From contig CANRIS010000003.1 of the NCBI GenBank assembly GCA_947630725.1, positions 162,321-226,320 on the forward strand: DNA of 64,000 nt. Reading direction: 5' to 3'. A program made the position numbers and the translations under genes. Positions 18,546-27,759 of the stretch are shown here, piece after piece; the first letter of the stretch is position 1, and every line of letters starts with the position of its first letter. The stretch comes from an uncultured Clostridia bacterium (GTDB lineage Bacteria > Bacillota > Clostridia > Lachnospirales > CAG-274). The notes beneath the pieces were generated by a model. The model saw nothing but the letters and a program-made list of their open reading frames with translations, searched no databases and had not been told where the DNA came from.

Positions 18546-21500
18546 TCAAAAATCAACCCTTTGGACAGACTGTCGGCAAATGCTGTCCAACAGCCCGCAA
18601 AGCTCCTCAATAAGGGGCGTGCCTTTCGTTTCGGTTCTGTAGGTAAGGTATGTCTCCTTGGCTGTCGTAAGCTGCAAACGCCCTCCGCTTTTCTTTATAA
18701 GCTCCAGAATAACCGTTGGGTCGGGCTTTGCTCCTTCGGCGAAGGCTATGACAATACTTTCGCCGTGTCCCGTTATGGAGGATATTTTAAGCTCCGATGC
18801 CTTTTTCTTCATCATGGCAATATCCATAAGATTTGTGACGGCCTGCGGAAAATCGCCGAATCTGTCAACAAGCTCGTCCGCCGTGTCATTGTAGTCGTCC
18901 CTGTCGTTTATGCAGGCTATTTTTTTATATATTTCAAGCCTTTGCGCCTCGTCCTCTATATAGTCACCCGGTATATAGGCGTTTATGCTTATGTCTATCT
19001 GAGTTTCGGCTGTTTCTTCGTTTTTCTCTCCCTTAAGCTCCTTTACGGCGTTGTCAAGAATGCGGCAGTACATATCATAGCCTATTCTGTCCATATGTCC
19101 GTGCTGATTTGCTCCGAGAAGATCCCCCGCTCCCCTTATTTCCAGATCCCTGAGAGCGATCTTGAAGCCTGAGCCGAACTGAGTAAACTCTTTTATGGTT
19201 TTCAGCCTTTTTTCGGACACCTCGTTGGGAATGCTGTTTTTTCTGTACATAAGGTAGCAGTATGCCTGACGGTTTGTCCTGCCTACTCTTCCTCTGAGCT
19301 GATAGAGCTGACTAAGACCCATATAGTCGGCATTTTCTATTATAATGGTATTTACGTTCTGTATGTCCATACCCGTTTCTATGATAGTGGTGCAGACTAA
19401 CATATCTATTTCTCTTTCAAGAAAGCTGTTAAGCACGTTTTCAAGCTCTCTTTCCTTCATCTGTCCGTGGCCGACACCGATTTTTGCCTCGGGTATAAGC
19501 TCCCTCAGTTTTATTGCGGTTTCGTCTATATTCTGCACCCTGTTGTGAAGATAATAGACCTGTCCTCCCCTCGAAAGCTCCCTCATAACTGCCGTTCTGA
19601 CTGCGCTTTCGTTATACTCCATAACATATGTCTGCACAGGCAGTCTGTCCTCGGGGGGCTCGTTCAGAACGCTCATATCCCTTATACCGCTGAGGCTCAT
19701 ATGAAGGGTCCTCGGTATGGGAGTGGCGCTCAGCGTAAGTACGTCCACGTCCTCGGTCAGAGTCTTTAGCTTTTCCTTATGACCCACGCCGAACCGCTGC
19801 TCCTCATCCACAATCACAAGACCGAGATCCTTGAACTCTATATCCTTAGACAGCAGCCTATGGGTGCCTACCACAAGATCTATTCCCCCCGACTTAAGCT
19901 CCTTTATTATCTGCTTTTGCTGAAGGGGAGTCCTGAAGCGTGAAAGCATTTCCGCTCTTATGGGATAGGACGAGAATCTCTCCTTTATATTCATATAATG
20001 CTGATTGGCAAGAATGGTGGTGGGGACGAGAAAAGCCACCTGTCTGCTGTCGTTTATGGCCTTGAAAGCAGCTCTCAGAGCCACCTCGGTCTTTCCGTAG
20101 CCAACGTCTCCGCAGATAAGGCGATCCATAATTTTTCCCGATTCCATATCCCTTTTTATGTCTGCCACGGCCTCAAGCTGATCCTCAGTCTCCTCATACG
20201 GAAACGATTCTTCAAACTCGCTCTGCCACACCGTGTCGGGAGAATATTTATAGCCCTTTTTGATCTGTCTCTTTCCGTAAAGCTTCACAAGGTCAAAGGC
20301 AAGCTCCTTTACGGCTGTTCGGGCTTTGGCCTTTGTTCTTGACCACGAAACCCCTCCGAGGCTGTTTATCTTCACCTTTTCTGCCTCGGCACCGATGTAT
20401 TTCTGAACGAGATCCATCTGGTTTACACAGACATAGAGCTTTCCTCCGTTCGCATATTCCAGACAGAGATAATCCTTCAGAAATCCGTCCGATTCTATCT
20501 GCTCTATACCTCTGTATACTCCTATGCCGTGATTTTCGTGTACCACATAGTCTCCCGGCACAAGGTCAGAATATCCCGAAAGTCTCACGGCATCCTTTGA
20601 GGATCTTTTTCTTTTCTTTTGTTTTTTGCCTGTGTTTCCGCTTTCGTTCAGCAGGACAAAGCGTCCCTCCCGAAATTCAAATGACGGGAGAACGCCCCTT
20701 GAAATGCTTACGATGCCCTCATCGGGAGCCTTGTTTTTGCATATGCTTATGCCCTCGTCCACGAGAATTTCGGCTATGCTTTCGCATTTGCGTGTAGATG
20801 AGGCAAAAACCTGCACCCTGTATTTTCTTTTTAAATATTCCTTTATTGTACCGACAAGCTCCCTATAATCTCTGCCATAGCCTTTTATGACCTTTGAGCC
20901 GAAATCTATGGGGGTGCTGTCTTCTCTGTCATAAAATTCGTCAAGAAAGATCCTTCTGAACCTTTTTGACGATTCAAAAATGCTTTTCGGATCGCATACA
21001 AGCCCTGTTTCCTTTGAAAGAGCCTCCTTTTTTTCGAGTCTGCCCACAACATTTTCGACAAATTCGTTATATATATTTTCCCAAGCGACCCTGATGTGAT
21101 TTTCTTCGCTGAAAAAAACTATAGTATCCTTGTCTATATAGTCAAAAAAATCAGCCGTATCGTCATAAAAATAATCTATATATTTTTCTATGCCCCCGAA
21201 GCTTTTTTCTGCTCTCAGCCTGTCTGCCAGAGCCTTGTTTTCGGCTTCTATTGCCTTTGCAGCTTTTTTAAGCTCCTTTTCGCCGAACACAAGCTCTCTG
21301 AACGGATATACATATATGTCCTTTATTTGTCCCACCGATCTTTGGGAGTATGCGTCTATGATCCTTATGGTGTCAATTTCGTCTCCCCAAAGCTCTATTC
21401 TGACAGGCGAATTGTTGTTGGGAGAGAAGATGTCTATTATTCCGCCTCTTATCGAAAACTGTCCTGCGCCCTCTACCTGAGAGCTTCTTTCGTATCCCAT

Positions 21501-21968
21501 ATAGACAAGCTGCATAGAAAGAGCCTTCGGATCGATCTCTTCTCCCTCGGCAAGCCTTATTATGCTTTTTTTGAGAATTTCGGGCTGCACGAGCTTGTCA
21601 AGGAGAGCCTCGGCGGATGCCACGACAATATCGGCCTTTCCGTTGAAAAGCGCATCTATGACGGCGAACCTTTTTTTCGTTATGTCCGAGGATCTTATGT
21701 CCTGCGAATAAAACAATATGTCCTTTCCCGGATAATAGCATACATTTTCGCACGCAAAAGAAAGGCAATGCGCAAACTGCCTTGCCTTGATCTCATCTTC
21801 GCAAATTATAAGCCCCTTTTTTTCAAGCTTTTTGCACAGCTCGGAGACTATGAGGCATTTAAGCCCCGGAGCCGTACCTGTGGTATAGCTGTCCCCCTGC
21901 TGCGTCATAAGCCTGCAAAAGCCCTCCGAGCCGTTAAAAAAATCCTTATTCTCCATCTTCTCCATCAT
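18546..21968 (-). CDS. mfd: Transcription-repair coupling factor
   Basis: About 1140 residues. Order: UvrB-like N-terminal domains, the CarD/RNA-polymerase-interacting domain (PGDYVVHENHGIGVYRGIEQ), then the RecG-like translocase with Walker A GDVGYGKTEVALRAAF, DEEQRFGVGHKEKL, ATPIPRTLHMSLSG and QLRGRVGR, and a C-terminal TRCF domain. It displaces stalled RNA polymerase and recruits UvrA. ATG at 21968, 21965 or 21956 are all possible; AAGG 9 bases upstream favours 21968, giving a 23-base overlap with pth. The classic pth-mfd gene order is conserved. Confidence 0.97.
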   Translation of the reverse strand: MMEKMENKDFFNGSEGFCRLMTQQGDSYTTGTAPGLKCLIVSELCKKLEKKGLIICEDEIKARQFAHCLSFACENVCYYPGKDILFYSQDIRSSDITKKRFAVIDALFNGKADIVVASAEALLDKLVQPEILKKSIIRLAEGEEIDPKALSMQLVYMGYERSSQVEGAGQFSIRGGIIDIFSPNNNSPVRIELWGDEIDTIRIIDAYSQRSVGQIKDIYVYPFRELVFGEKELKKAAKAIEAENKALADRLRAEKSFGGIEKYIDYFYDDTADFFDYIDKDTIVFFSEENHIRVAWENIYNEFVENVVGRLEKKEALSKETGLVCDPKSIFESSKRFRRIFLDEFYDREDSTPIDFGSKVIKGYGRDYRELVGTIKEYLKRKYRVQVFASSTRKCESIAEILVDEGISICKNKAPDEGIVSISRGVLPSFEFREGRFVLLNESGNTGKKQKKRKRSSKDAVRLSGYSDLVPGDYVVHENHGIGVYRGIEQIESDGFLKDYLCLEYANGGKLYVCVNQMDLVQKYIGAEAEKVKINSLGGVSWSRTKAKARTAVKELAFDLVKLYGKRQIKKGYKYSPDTVWQSEFEESFPYEETEDQLEAVADIKRDMESGKIMDRLICGDVGYGKTEVALRAAFKAINDSRQVAFLVPTTILANQHYMNIKERFSSYPIRAEMLSRFRTPLQQKQIIKELKSGGIDLVVGTHRLLSKDIEFKDLGLVIVDEEQRFGVGHKEKLKTLTEDVDVLTLSATPIPRTLHMSLSGIRDMSVLNEPPEDRLPVQTYVMEYNESAVRTAVMRELSRGGQVYYLHNRVQNIDETAIKLRELIPEAKIGVGHGQMKERELENVLNSFLEREIDMLVCTTIIETGMDIQNVNTIIIENADYMGLSQLYQLRGRVGRTNRQAYCYLMYRKNSIPNEVSEKRLKTIKEFTQFGSGFKIALRDLEIRGAGDLLGANQHGHMDRIGYDMYCRILDNAVKELKGEKNEETAETQIDISINAYIPGDYIEDEAQRLEIYKKIACINDRDDYNDTADELVDRFGDFPQAVTNLMDIAMMKKKASELKISSITGHGESIVIAFAEGAKPDPTVILELIKKSGGRLQLTTAKETYLTYRTETKGTPLIEELCGLLDSICRQSVQRVDF

Positions 21969-22545
21969 TCCGAACGACCTTATTCCTCTTGTTGTATTTT
22001 GACATCGCAAGATCAATATTGCACTTAAGAATCATTCCGACAGCATCGCCTGCATCCGTCACGGCATTTATTATATCCGTTCCTTCCTCCTGCATAAATC
22101 CCGAAAGAACCCAGTCTTTGAGATCCATTCTGTCAGGTTTTTTGCCTATGCCTATTCTGACCCTCGGAAAATCGCTGCTGCCGAGCCTTTCTATTATGCT
22201 CCTGAGCCCTTTTTGTCCTCCGTCCGTACCTTTTTTTCTGATCCTTATGCTGCCTACGGGCAAATTTATATCATCGCAGCACACAATAAGATTTTCAAGC
22301 GGCAGCTTATAAAACTCCACCGCTGCTCCGACACAGTTTCCGCTGAGGTTCATATACGTCAGAGGCTTAAGGAGCATTACCTTTTCGCCCCCGATCATAC
22401 CCTCTCCGCAAATGCCGCTGAATTTGTTTTTGTTCATATTTATATTATGATCATAACTCAGCTTGTCTATGACCTCAAAACCTGTATTATGTCTTGTGTA
22501 TTTATATTCTCTGCCGGGGTTTCCCAGTCCGACTATAATAAACAT
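21946..22545 (-). CDS. pth: Peptidyl-tRNA hydrolase
   Basis: 199 residues. Signatures: FIIVGLGNPGREYKYTRHNTGF (catalytic His in the RHN motif), LLKPLTYMNLSG, CCDDINLPVG (catalytic Asp) and GGQKGLRSI. It recycles peptidyl-tRNA released from stalled ribosomes. ATG 22545 is preceded by AGAGG at 9 bases; a TTG at 22551 is less likely. It is transcribed with mfd from the promoter at 22581-22609. Confidence 0.96.
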   Translation of the reverse strand: MFIIVGLGNPGREYKYTRHNTGFEVIDKLSYDHNINMNKNKFSGICGEGMIGGEKVMLLKPLTYMNLSGNCVGAAVEFYKLPLENLIVCCDDINLPVGSIRIRKKGTDGGQKGLRSIIERLGSSDFPRVRIGIGKKPDRMDLKDWVLSGFMQEEGTDIINAVTDAGDAVGMILKCNIDLAMSKYNKRNKVVRNDGEDGE

Positions 22546-22580
22546 ATTCAAGATCCTCTCCGTGTTTTAGGGCAACATAC

Positions 22581-22609
22581 ATTATAATCCATACAGCCGT
22601 ATTTGTAAA
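22581..22609 (-). promoter_or_regulatory. Promoter of pth-mfd
   Basis: TTTACA (22604-22609), 17-base spacer, TATAAT (22581-22586) on the minus strand, about 36 bases upstream of the pth start. Confidence 0.75.
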
Positions 22610-22671
22610 GCCAAAGTATACTCCGACCGAAAAGAGGGGGCGGCGGTTTTCGCCTCGGCGCGCTCGCCTCC

Positions 22672-23093
22672 AAAGCCCTCGCTTCGCTCGGGCTTTGAGC
22701 CTGCCGCGCCTTTATGCGAAACCCCGGCAGCTTAGCCGCTTTGCGGCTAAGCTGCGCCTTGAAATGCCGTAGGCATTTCAAGGGCCGCCCCAAAGCCTGC
22801 CTACCTTTAAGTTCTCCGCAGGCTTTTCGGCACCGCAGTTAAAGTCATCAAGTTTAGGCTGTAAAAAATTAAATTAGTCGATAATGAAAAAATATCCAAT
22901 AAATGTATTATAGTAAGCGTCGCAGACTTTAATCCGCAGGGTGAGCTTTGCCCACCCGAGGAATAAATTTCAATTTGCGAAAAAACGCAGTTTTTGGAAC
23001 AAATTGAAATTTATATTCCTTTATCCAAATGAAGTCGCCGGCTTGCCCGGCACGCACATTTGGCCTCATCAAAATGCGGCTGCATTTTGATGA
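22672..23093. repeat. Array of consecutive inverted repeats (hairpins)
   Basis: This otherwise gene-free stretch holds at least seven separate hairpins: 22672-22696 (7-bp AAAGCCC stem), 22728-22754 (12-bp perfect, loop TTT), 22757-22783 (12-bp perfect, loop GTA), 22792-22826 (9-bp), 22959-23020 (19-bp A+T-rich stem with one 2-base bulge), 23025-23063 (nested 7+5 bp) and 23066-23093 (12-bp perfect, loop GGCT). The last overlaps the 3' end of the CoA-transferase gene. No protein signal is seen. It may hold terminators for the CoA-transferase gene but is far larger than needed. Confidence 0.8.
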
Positions 23094-24424
23094 CAACTGC
23101 GTCTCCATATTTTAAGCTTTTCGGCCTCCCGTATAAGCTCGTCTCTGAAGTCGGGATGTGCAACAGAGATAAGCGCCTCGGCTCTCTCCCACGTTGTAAG
23201 CCCCTTAAGGCAGACCTTTCCGTACTCCGTAACGACATACTGCACATTCGCCCTTGTATCGGTCACTACACTTCCGTTTGCAAGCGTAGGCACTATGCGG
23301 CTCTTTATGTTGCCTGCCTTATCGGTAAACGTGGACGAAAGACATATAAAGCTTTTTCCTCCCTTTGAGAGATATGCGCCCAATACAAAATCAAGCTGTC
23401 CTCCTGCGCCGCTTATCTGCTTTGTGCCTGCTGTCTCGGCATTGACCTGCCCGAAAAGATCAATATCCACGGCATTGTTGATTGAAATAAAGTTGTCGAT
23501 AGCCGAAACTGTTCTTATGTCGTTTGTATAGTCAACGGGGGCGCTCATACATTGAGGATTGTTGTCAAGATACTCATAGAGCTTTTCGGTGCCTGCTCCG
23601 AATGCGTATACCTGTCTGCCCCTGTCGATGTTCTTTTTTGCTCCCGTGATTTTTCCTGCCTTGGCTATATCCACAAAGCCGTCCACATACATTTCGGTAT
23701 GTACTCCCAGATCCTTAAGATCCGACTCGGCGATCATCTTGCCAACCGCGTTGGGCATACCGCCTATGCCAAGCTGAAGACAGGCTCCGTTGGGTATCTC
23801 CTCAACTATGGTCTTTGCGACAGCCTTATCCACCTCGGTAGGCTCTCCGCCTCCTCCGAGAATACCGATGGGAGGATTGTCTCCCTCGATTATAAAATCG
23901 ACATCGGAGATATGTACGCCCTCGCTGAAGCCTCCGAGACACCTTGGCATATTTTTATTGACCTCAACGATAACTGCCCTGCTTTTTTTGCACATTTCGG
24001 CAAGATGAGAGGCATTGGGTCCGAAGTTGAAATATCCGAATTTATCCATCGGGCTTGTCTGAATGACAGCCAGATCGTTTTCAACGTGATCGTGATAATA
24101 TCTCGGCAGCTCTGAATATCTTATGGGCGCATAATAGCCTATGCCCATACTTATAAGCTTTCTCTCTATTCCGCTCATATGCCATGAATTCCACGAAAAA
24201 TGCCTGTCTGCATCGGGTACCTTTGCAAATTCGGGCATCCACAGAAGTATGCCTCCTCTTATTTTGACATCTGAAAGCTCCTCATATCTTGCGGCAAGAG
24301 CCTTGTCAAATGCAACGGGTGTTGCCGTAGTCCAGCCAAAATCCACCCAGTCTCCGCTTTTTACCATTGAAGCCCCTTTTTCGGGGGTAATAAGCTTTTT
24401 TCTGTATTCTTCCGTAAAGCTCAT
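23069..24424 (-). CDS. Butyryl-CoA:acetate CoA-transferase (4-hydroxybutyrate CoA-transferase family)
   Basis: 451 residues of the acetyl-CoA hydrolase/transferase family. Motifs [12 protein letters not shown] and [13 protein letters not shown] match the conserved segments used as markers of butyrate-forming Roseburia/Eubacterium-type But enzymes. HTEMYVDG carries the likely catalytic Glu, and [22 protein letters not shown] is the CoA-binding glycine-rich segment. The family swaps CoA between butyryl-CoA and acetate in the last step of butyrate formation; 4-hydroxybutyrate is the alternative substrate. The last residues (SCHQNAAAF) are encoded by the left arm and loop of a hairpin, so the natural C-terminus has probably been replaced. 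AAGGTGG stands before the ATG. Confidence 0.85.
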   Translation of the reverse strand: MSFTEEYRKKLITPEKGASMVKSGDWVDFGWTTATPVAFDKALAARYEELSDVKIRGGILLWMPEFAKVPDADRHFSWNSWHMSGIERKLISMGIGYYAPIRYSELPRYYHDHVENDLAVIQTSPMDKFGYFNFGPNASHLAEMCKKSRAVIVEVNKNMPRCLGGFSEGVHISDVDFIIEGDNPPIGILGGGGEPTEVDKAVAKTIVEEIPNGACLQLGIGGMPNAVGKMIAESDLKDLGVHTEMYVDGFVDIAKAGKITGAKKNIDRGRQVYAFGAGTEKLYEYLDNNPQCMSAPVDYTNDIRTVSAIDNFISINNAVDIDLFGQVNAETAGTKQISGAGGQLDFVLGAYLSKGGKSFICLSSTFTDKAGNIKSRIVPTLANGSVVTDTRANVQYVVTEYGKVCLKGLTTWERAEALISVAHPDFRDELIREAEKLKIWRRSCHQNAAAF

Positions 24425-24467
24425 TTTTTAAACCACCTTTCATATACTTATGGCAACTTATGAATAT

Positions 24468-25757
24468 TTATATTATTATCCTCTTGTTTTCGTACATATT
24501 GGCGAGAGCCTTCATAAGACCGATCTTGCCGTGGGCATAGTTGAGCCCGCCCTGAAGAAAGACGGCGTATGGCTCTCTGAGGGGCGCATCGGCAGAAAGC
24601 TCTATGGACGAGCCCTGTATAAAGGCTCCCGCAGCCATAATTATATCGCAGTCATAGCCCGGCATGGGAGCGGGATAAGGTATGGCAAAGCTGTCCACCG
24701 CAGCCCCCATCTGTATGCCCTGACAGAAGCTTATGAGGTTTTCGCTGTTTTTCAGATATATGCACTGCACAATATCGTTTCTTTCGCCGTGGGACATAGG
24801 CTCGGTGTCAAAGCCCAGCTTTTCAAATACCCCTGCGGCAAGAGCCGCCGTTTTCAGACTGCCGTTTACTGCCTGCGGAGCCTGATAAAGACCCTGCGTC
24901 ATACTGCGGAGAACGCCCAGAGTCGGCCCTACCTCCTTGCCCATTCCCGGTACGGTAAGTCTGTATGCGGCATTTTCGACATACTCCTTTTTTCCGACAA
25001 TATATCCTCCCACGGGAGCAAGCCCTCCGCCGGGGTTTTTTATAAGAGAGCCCACAACTATATCAGCCCCCGTCTCTGACGGCTCCGAAAAGTCCGTAAA
25101 CTCACCGTAGCAGTTGTCAACCATACAGATAATGTCGGGTCTTGTTTTTTTTATTGTCTTTATTATTTTTTCAATGTCCACAACCGAAAGAGACGGCCTA
25201 AGAGCATATCCCTTTGAACGCTGTATTTCCACAAGCCTTGTTCGGGGCGTTATGGCTCGCATTATTTTTTCGGTATCGGGTCTTCCCCGGGGATCGGTTT
25301 CAGCCTCAGAATACTGTATGCCCCAGTCATAAAGGCTGCCCTTTATGCTTTTTTTTGCGCCTATGACCCCTTCCAGTGTATCATAGGGCGCTCCCACGGC
25401 GCTCAGCATATGGTCGCCGGGTCTCAGGTTTCCGAAAAGGGCTACGGTCAGCGCATGAGTGCCCGAAATTATCTGAGGTCTTACAAGAGCGTCCTCACAG
25501 CGGAAAACCTCGGCATATATCCCCTCCAAAACGTCCCTTCCGCCGTCATCATAGCCATAGCCCGTAGAGCCTGCGAAATGTTCAATGGCAAGCTTGTTTT
25601 TCTGCATTGCCCTTATGACCTTCATTTGGTTGTATTCGGTTATTTTATCGGCTTTTTCAAAAACGTCTCCAAGCTCTGCTTCAGTCTGTGAAACAAGCTC
25701 ATAAACGCAGGGCGGAATACCGTATTCCCTTTCCGCCATTTCTTTTATTTTATCCAT
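24468..25757 (-). CDS. YnbB-type PLP-dependent enzyme (methionine gamma-lyase / 'aluminium resistance' family)
   Basis: 429 residues, fold type I PLP enzyme of COG4100. The PLP Lys lies in GSLIKNPGGGLAPVGGYI; IISGTHALTVALFG and AVGAPYDTLEGVIG are family-typical, and MVDNCYGEF gives the cofactor Asp. The family is annotated as methionine gamma-lyase-like or aluminium resistance protein; the true substrate is uncertain. Its start overlaps miaA by 13 bases, the common Firmicutes miaA-ynbB arrangement. Confidence 0.88.
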   Translation of the reverse strand: MDKIKEMAEREYGIPPCVYELVSQTEAELGDVFEKADKITEYNQMKVIRAMQKNKLAIEHFAGSTGYGYDDGGRDVLEGIYAEVFRCEDALVRPQIISGTHALTVALFGNLRPGDHMLSAVGAPYDTLEGVIGAKKSIKGSLYDWGIQYSEAETDPRGRPDTEKIMRAITPRTRLVEIQRSKGYALRPSLSVVDIEKIIKTIKKTRPDIICMVDNCYGEFTDFSEPSETGADIVVGSLIKNPGGGLAPVGGYIVGKKEYVENAAYRLTVPGMGKEVGPTLGVLRSMTQGLYQAPQAVNGSLKTAALAAGVFEKLGFDTEPMSHGERNDIVQCIYLKNSENLISFCQGIQMGAAVDSFAIPYPAPMPGYDCDIIMAAGAFIQGSSIELSADAPLREPYAVFLQGGLNYAHGKIGLMKALANMYENKRIII

Positions 25758-26689
25758 TTTTCTGTCCTCTTTGCAACAAATTTTCCTATTTCTGCCGCAT
25801 TTTCAAAATCGCAGGCATTTATCCATAAGGCGTTCTTAAGCTGATGTCTGAACCATGTCATCTGTCTTTTCGCAAAATGTCTCGTATCCCTTTTGAGCTT
25901 GTAGACAGCCTCGTCAAGGCTTATCTCTCCGCATATATATTCGGCAAGCTCCTTATATCCGAGCCCCTGCATAGAGACTGCATCTCTCTTTATGCCTTTT
26001 TCAAGAAGTCCTCTTACCTCGGCTTCAAGTCCCCTTTCGAGCATTATGTCCACTCTTTTGTTTATTCTTTCGTAGAGCTTTTCCCTGTCCATATACAATA
26101 CAAAAATTCTGCTGTCATAGCAGGATTCCTTCTTTTTTTCCTCTGCGTTGTGGTGGGACAGCTTTTCTCCCGTTTCTCTGAAAAATTCAAGTCCCCTTAT
26201 AACTCTCTTTGTGTTGTTGGGGTGAACGCTTTCGGCATATTCTGGATCGGTCTTTTTGAGTAGTCCGTACATATATTCGGTGCCATTTTCTGAAAGCTGC
26301 CTTAAAAGCTCTTCTCTTATTTCGGTATTTTTTTCCCTTGCGCCTCCGAAGTCGTTGTCCGTGAGAAGAGCGTTTATATAAAAGCCCGTTCCGCCTGTCA
26401 CAACGGGTATATTGCCTCTTTCTGAAATATCCTCAATATATTTCCCGGCTTTTCTGACAAATTCGGCGGCGCTATATTCCTCCCGAGGGTCAAGCTCATC
26501 TATCAGAAAATGGGGTATGGACTTCATTTCCTGCGGGGACGCCTTTGCGGTGCCTATGTCCATACCTCTGTATATCTGCATTGAATCGGCTGATATGACC
26601 TCTCCGCCCAGAATCCTGCAAATTTCAACGGATGCCTCTGTTTTTCCGCAGGCCGTAGGTCCTGCCACAACAATAATTTTTCTTTTCAC
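25745..26689 (-). CDS. miaA: tRNA dimethylallyltransferase
   Basis: 314 residues from a GTG start at 26689 (MKRKIIVVAGPTACGKT) with GGTGAG 5 bases upstream; an in-frame start 33 bases further up would overlap a terminator region. P-loop GPTACGKT, substrate motif SADSMQIYRGMDIGTAK and VVTGGTGFYINALL are diagnostic. It adds the isopentenyl group to A37 of tRNAs reading UNN codons. Confidence 0.96.
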   Translation of the reverse strand: MKRKIIVVAGPTACGKTEASVEICRILGGEVISADSMQIYRGMDIGTAKASPQEMKSIPHFLIDELDPREEYSAAEFVRKAGKYIEDISERGNIPVVTGGTGFYINALLTDNDFGGAREKNTEIREELLRQLSENGTEYMYGLLKKTDPEYAESVHPNNTKRVIRGLEFFRETGEKLSHHNAEEKKKESCYDSRIFVLYMDREKLYERINKRVDIMLERGLEAEVRGLLEKGIKRDAVSMQGLGYKELAEYICGEISLDEAVYKLKRDTRHFAKRQMTWFRHQLKNALWINACDFENAAEIGKFVAKRTEKWIK

Positions 26690-26713
26690 TGTTCTCACCG
26701 TCCTGCAAGCGGC

Positions 26714-26737
26714 AAAAAACAAGCGGCAAAATGCCGC
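26714..26737 (-). terminator. Terminator of the PqqD/HprK/ABC cassette
   Basis: Minus strand GCGGCA-TTT-TGCCGC followed by TTGTTTTTT, 30 bases after the pqqD-like stop and before miaA. It separates the cassette from the miaA operon. Confidence 0.75.
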
Positions 26738-26767
26738 CCGTCCGCAAAAATGTCCGCCCGAAAAAAA

Positions 26768-27040
26768 TCAGCATTCTTCAAGGAGGTCGTTCTGTCTGAG
26801 AAGTGTGACAAACTCGTTGAAGTCGTTTCTCGCCACAGCCTCGTCAACGTCATACACGCTTGTCATAGCCCTGACCACATCGTCCTCCTCTGCGCCGTTC
26901 TCAAGCCTCGACCATATAAAGGCGCCCGTTTCGTTCAGGTTCATAATATTGTTGAAATCAACGCTGTCCTCTCCGAAAGGCACAACAACGGCTGTGTTCT
27001 GTATCTTTCTCATCATAAAGCCTTTTTTTATCTTTATCAT
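26768..27040 (-). CDS. PqqD-like protein (putative RiPP recognition element)
   Basis: 90 residues. The core has the PqqD winged-helix pattern: an N-terminal strand region, NIMNLNETGAFIWSRLENG, VVRAMTSVYDVDEAVARNDFNEFVTLLRQNDLL. PqqD-like domains bind leader peptides of ribosomally made, modified peptides. It overlaps the HPr-kinase-like gene by 4 bases and ends the cassette. No precursor peptide or radical SAM enzyme is seen next to it. Confidence 0.82.
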   Translation of the reverse strand: MIKIKKGFMMRKIQNTAVVVPFGEDSVDFNNIMNLNETGAFIWSRLENGAEEDDVVRAMTSVYDVDEAVARNDFNEFVTLLRQNDLLEEC

Positions 27041-27759
27041 TTCAAAATTCCCTCCTTCATAGTGTTATAGGCTGTCAGAACCGCATCAAAGCTTATGTTG
27101 CAGCCCATTATATACATAGGTATGCTGCCGAAAAGCTCGTTTATGGTGTTCATAAACATATCCATTATCTTTTCGTCATAGGGTCTTACGGTCTGAGAAA
27201 AAAATCTCCCGAAGGCCTCAAATACCTCTGCTTTTTTTATGGTGTTTTCTTTTGCCTGTTCGATAAAGCATATGCCTGCCACGGGAGCCTTTCTGTTTGT
27301 GTTGAGATCGGTTTTTCCGCTCCACGGCGTACCGTAGGCATATACTCTGCCGTCCTTTATTCTGAGGGCAGGCTTGTCGTCATTGAGTATATAGGCTCTG
27401 TCCCTGCCGAAATATTCAAGCCACAGCCCCGTATGGGTGGACTTTCCCGTTCCGGGGTCGGCAGAAAAAAGATAGGCATAGCCATCGACAACGACCGCCG
27501 AAGAATGCAGCATAACGCCCTTGTATTCTATCAGCTTTTCATAAAAGCACGAGCCCGTGAGAAGATATTCGCAGTCGTCCATTGAAAGATGGCTGTTTTC
27601 TCTTTGAAAATCCTCGATATATTTATCGTCAAGGCTTATGCCGAAATCGGGTTTGAAGCTCTTGTCGTTTTTAACGATGTATTCCGCTGACTGTCTGAGC
27701 ATTCTGGGATATTTGTAGTCCAGCCTGAAGTCAACGTCCGCTATTCTCATATCATACAT
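27037..27759 (-). CDS. HPr kinase-like P-loop protein
   Basis: 240 residues. FSADPGTGKSTHTGLW is the Walker A loop of the HprK/PEP-carboxykinase-like fold; LNDDKPALRI and YGTPWSGKTDLN follow as in HPr-kinase homologues of peptide clusters. True HPr kinases have an extra N-terminal domain, absent here. In some lasso-peptide clusters such kinases phosphorylate the precursor; that role is only inferred. ATG 27759 follows GGAGG at 6 bases and overlaps the ABC gene by 8 bases; the much longer upstream extension of this frame lies inside the transporter and is not real. Confidence 0.8.
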   Translation of the reverse strand: MYDMRIADVDFRLDYKYPRMLRQSAEYIVKNDKSFKPDFGISLDDKYIEDFQRENSHLSMDDCEYLLTGSCFYEKLIEYKGVMLHSSAVVVDGYAYLFSADPGTGKSTHTGLWLEYFGRDRAYILNDDKPALRIKDGRVYAYGTPWSGKTDLNTNRKAPVAGICFIEQAKENTIKKAEVFEAFGRFFSQTVRPYDEKIMDMFMNTINELFGSIPMYIMGCNISFDAVLTAYNTMKEGILK

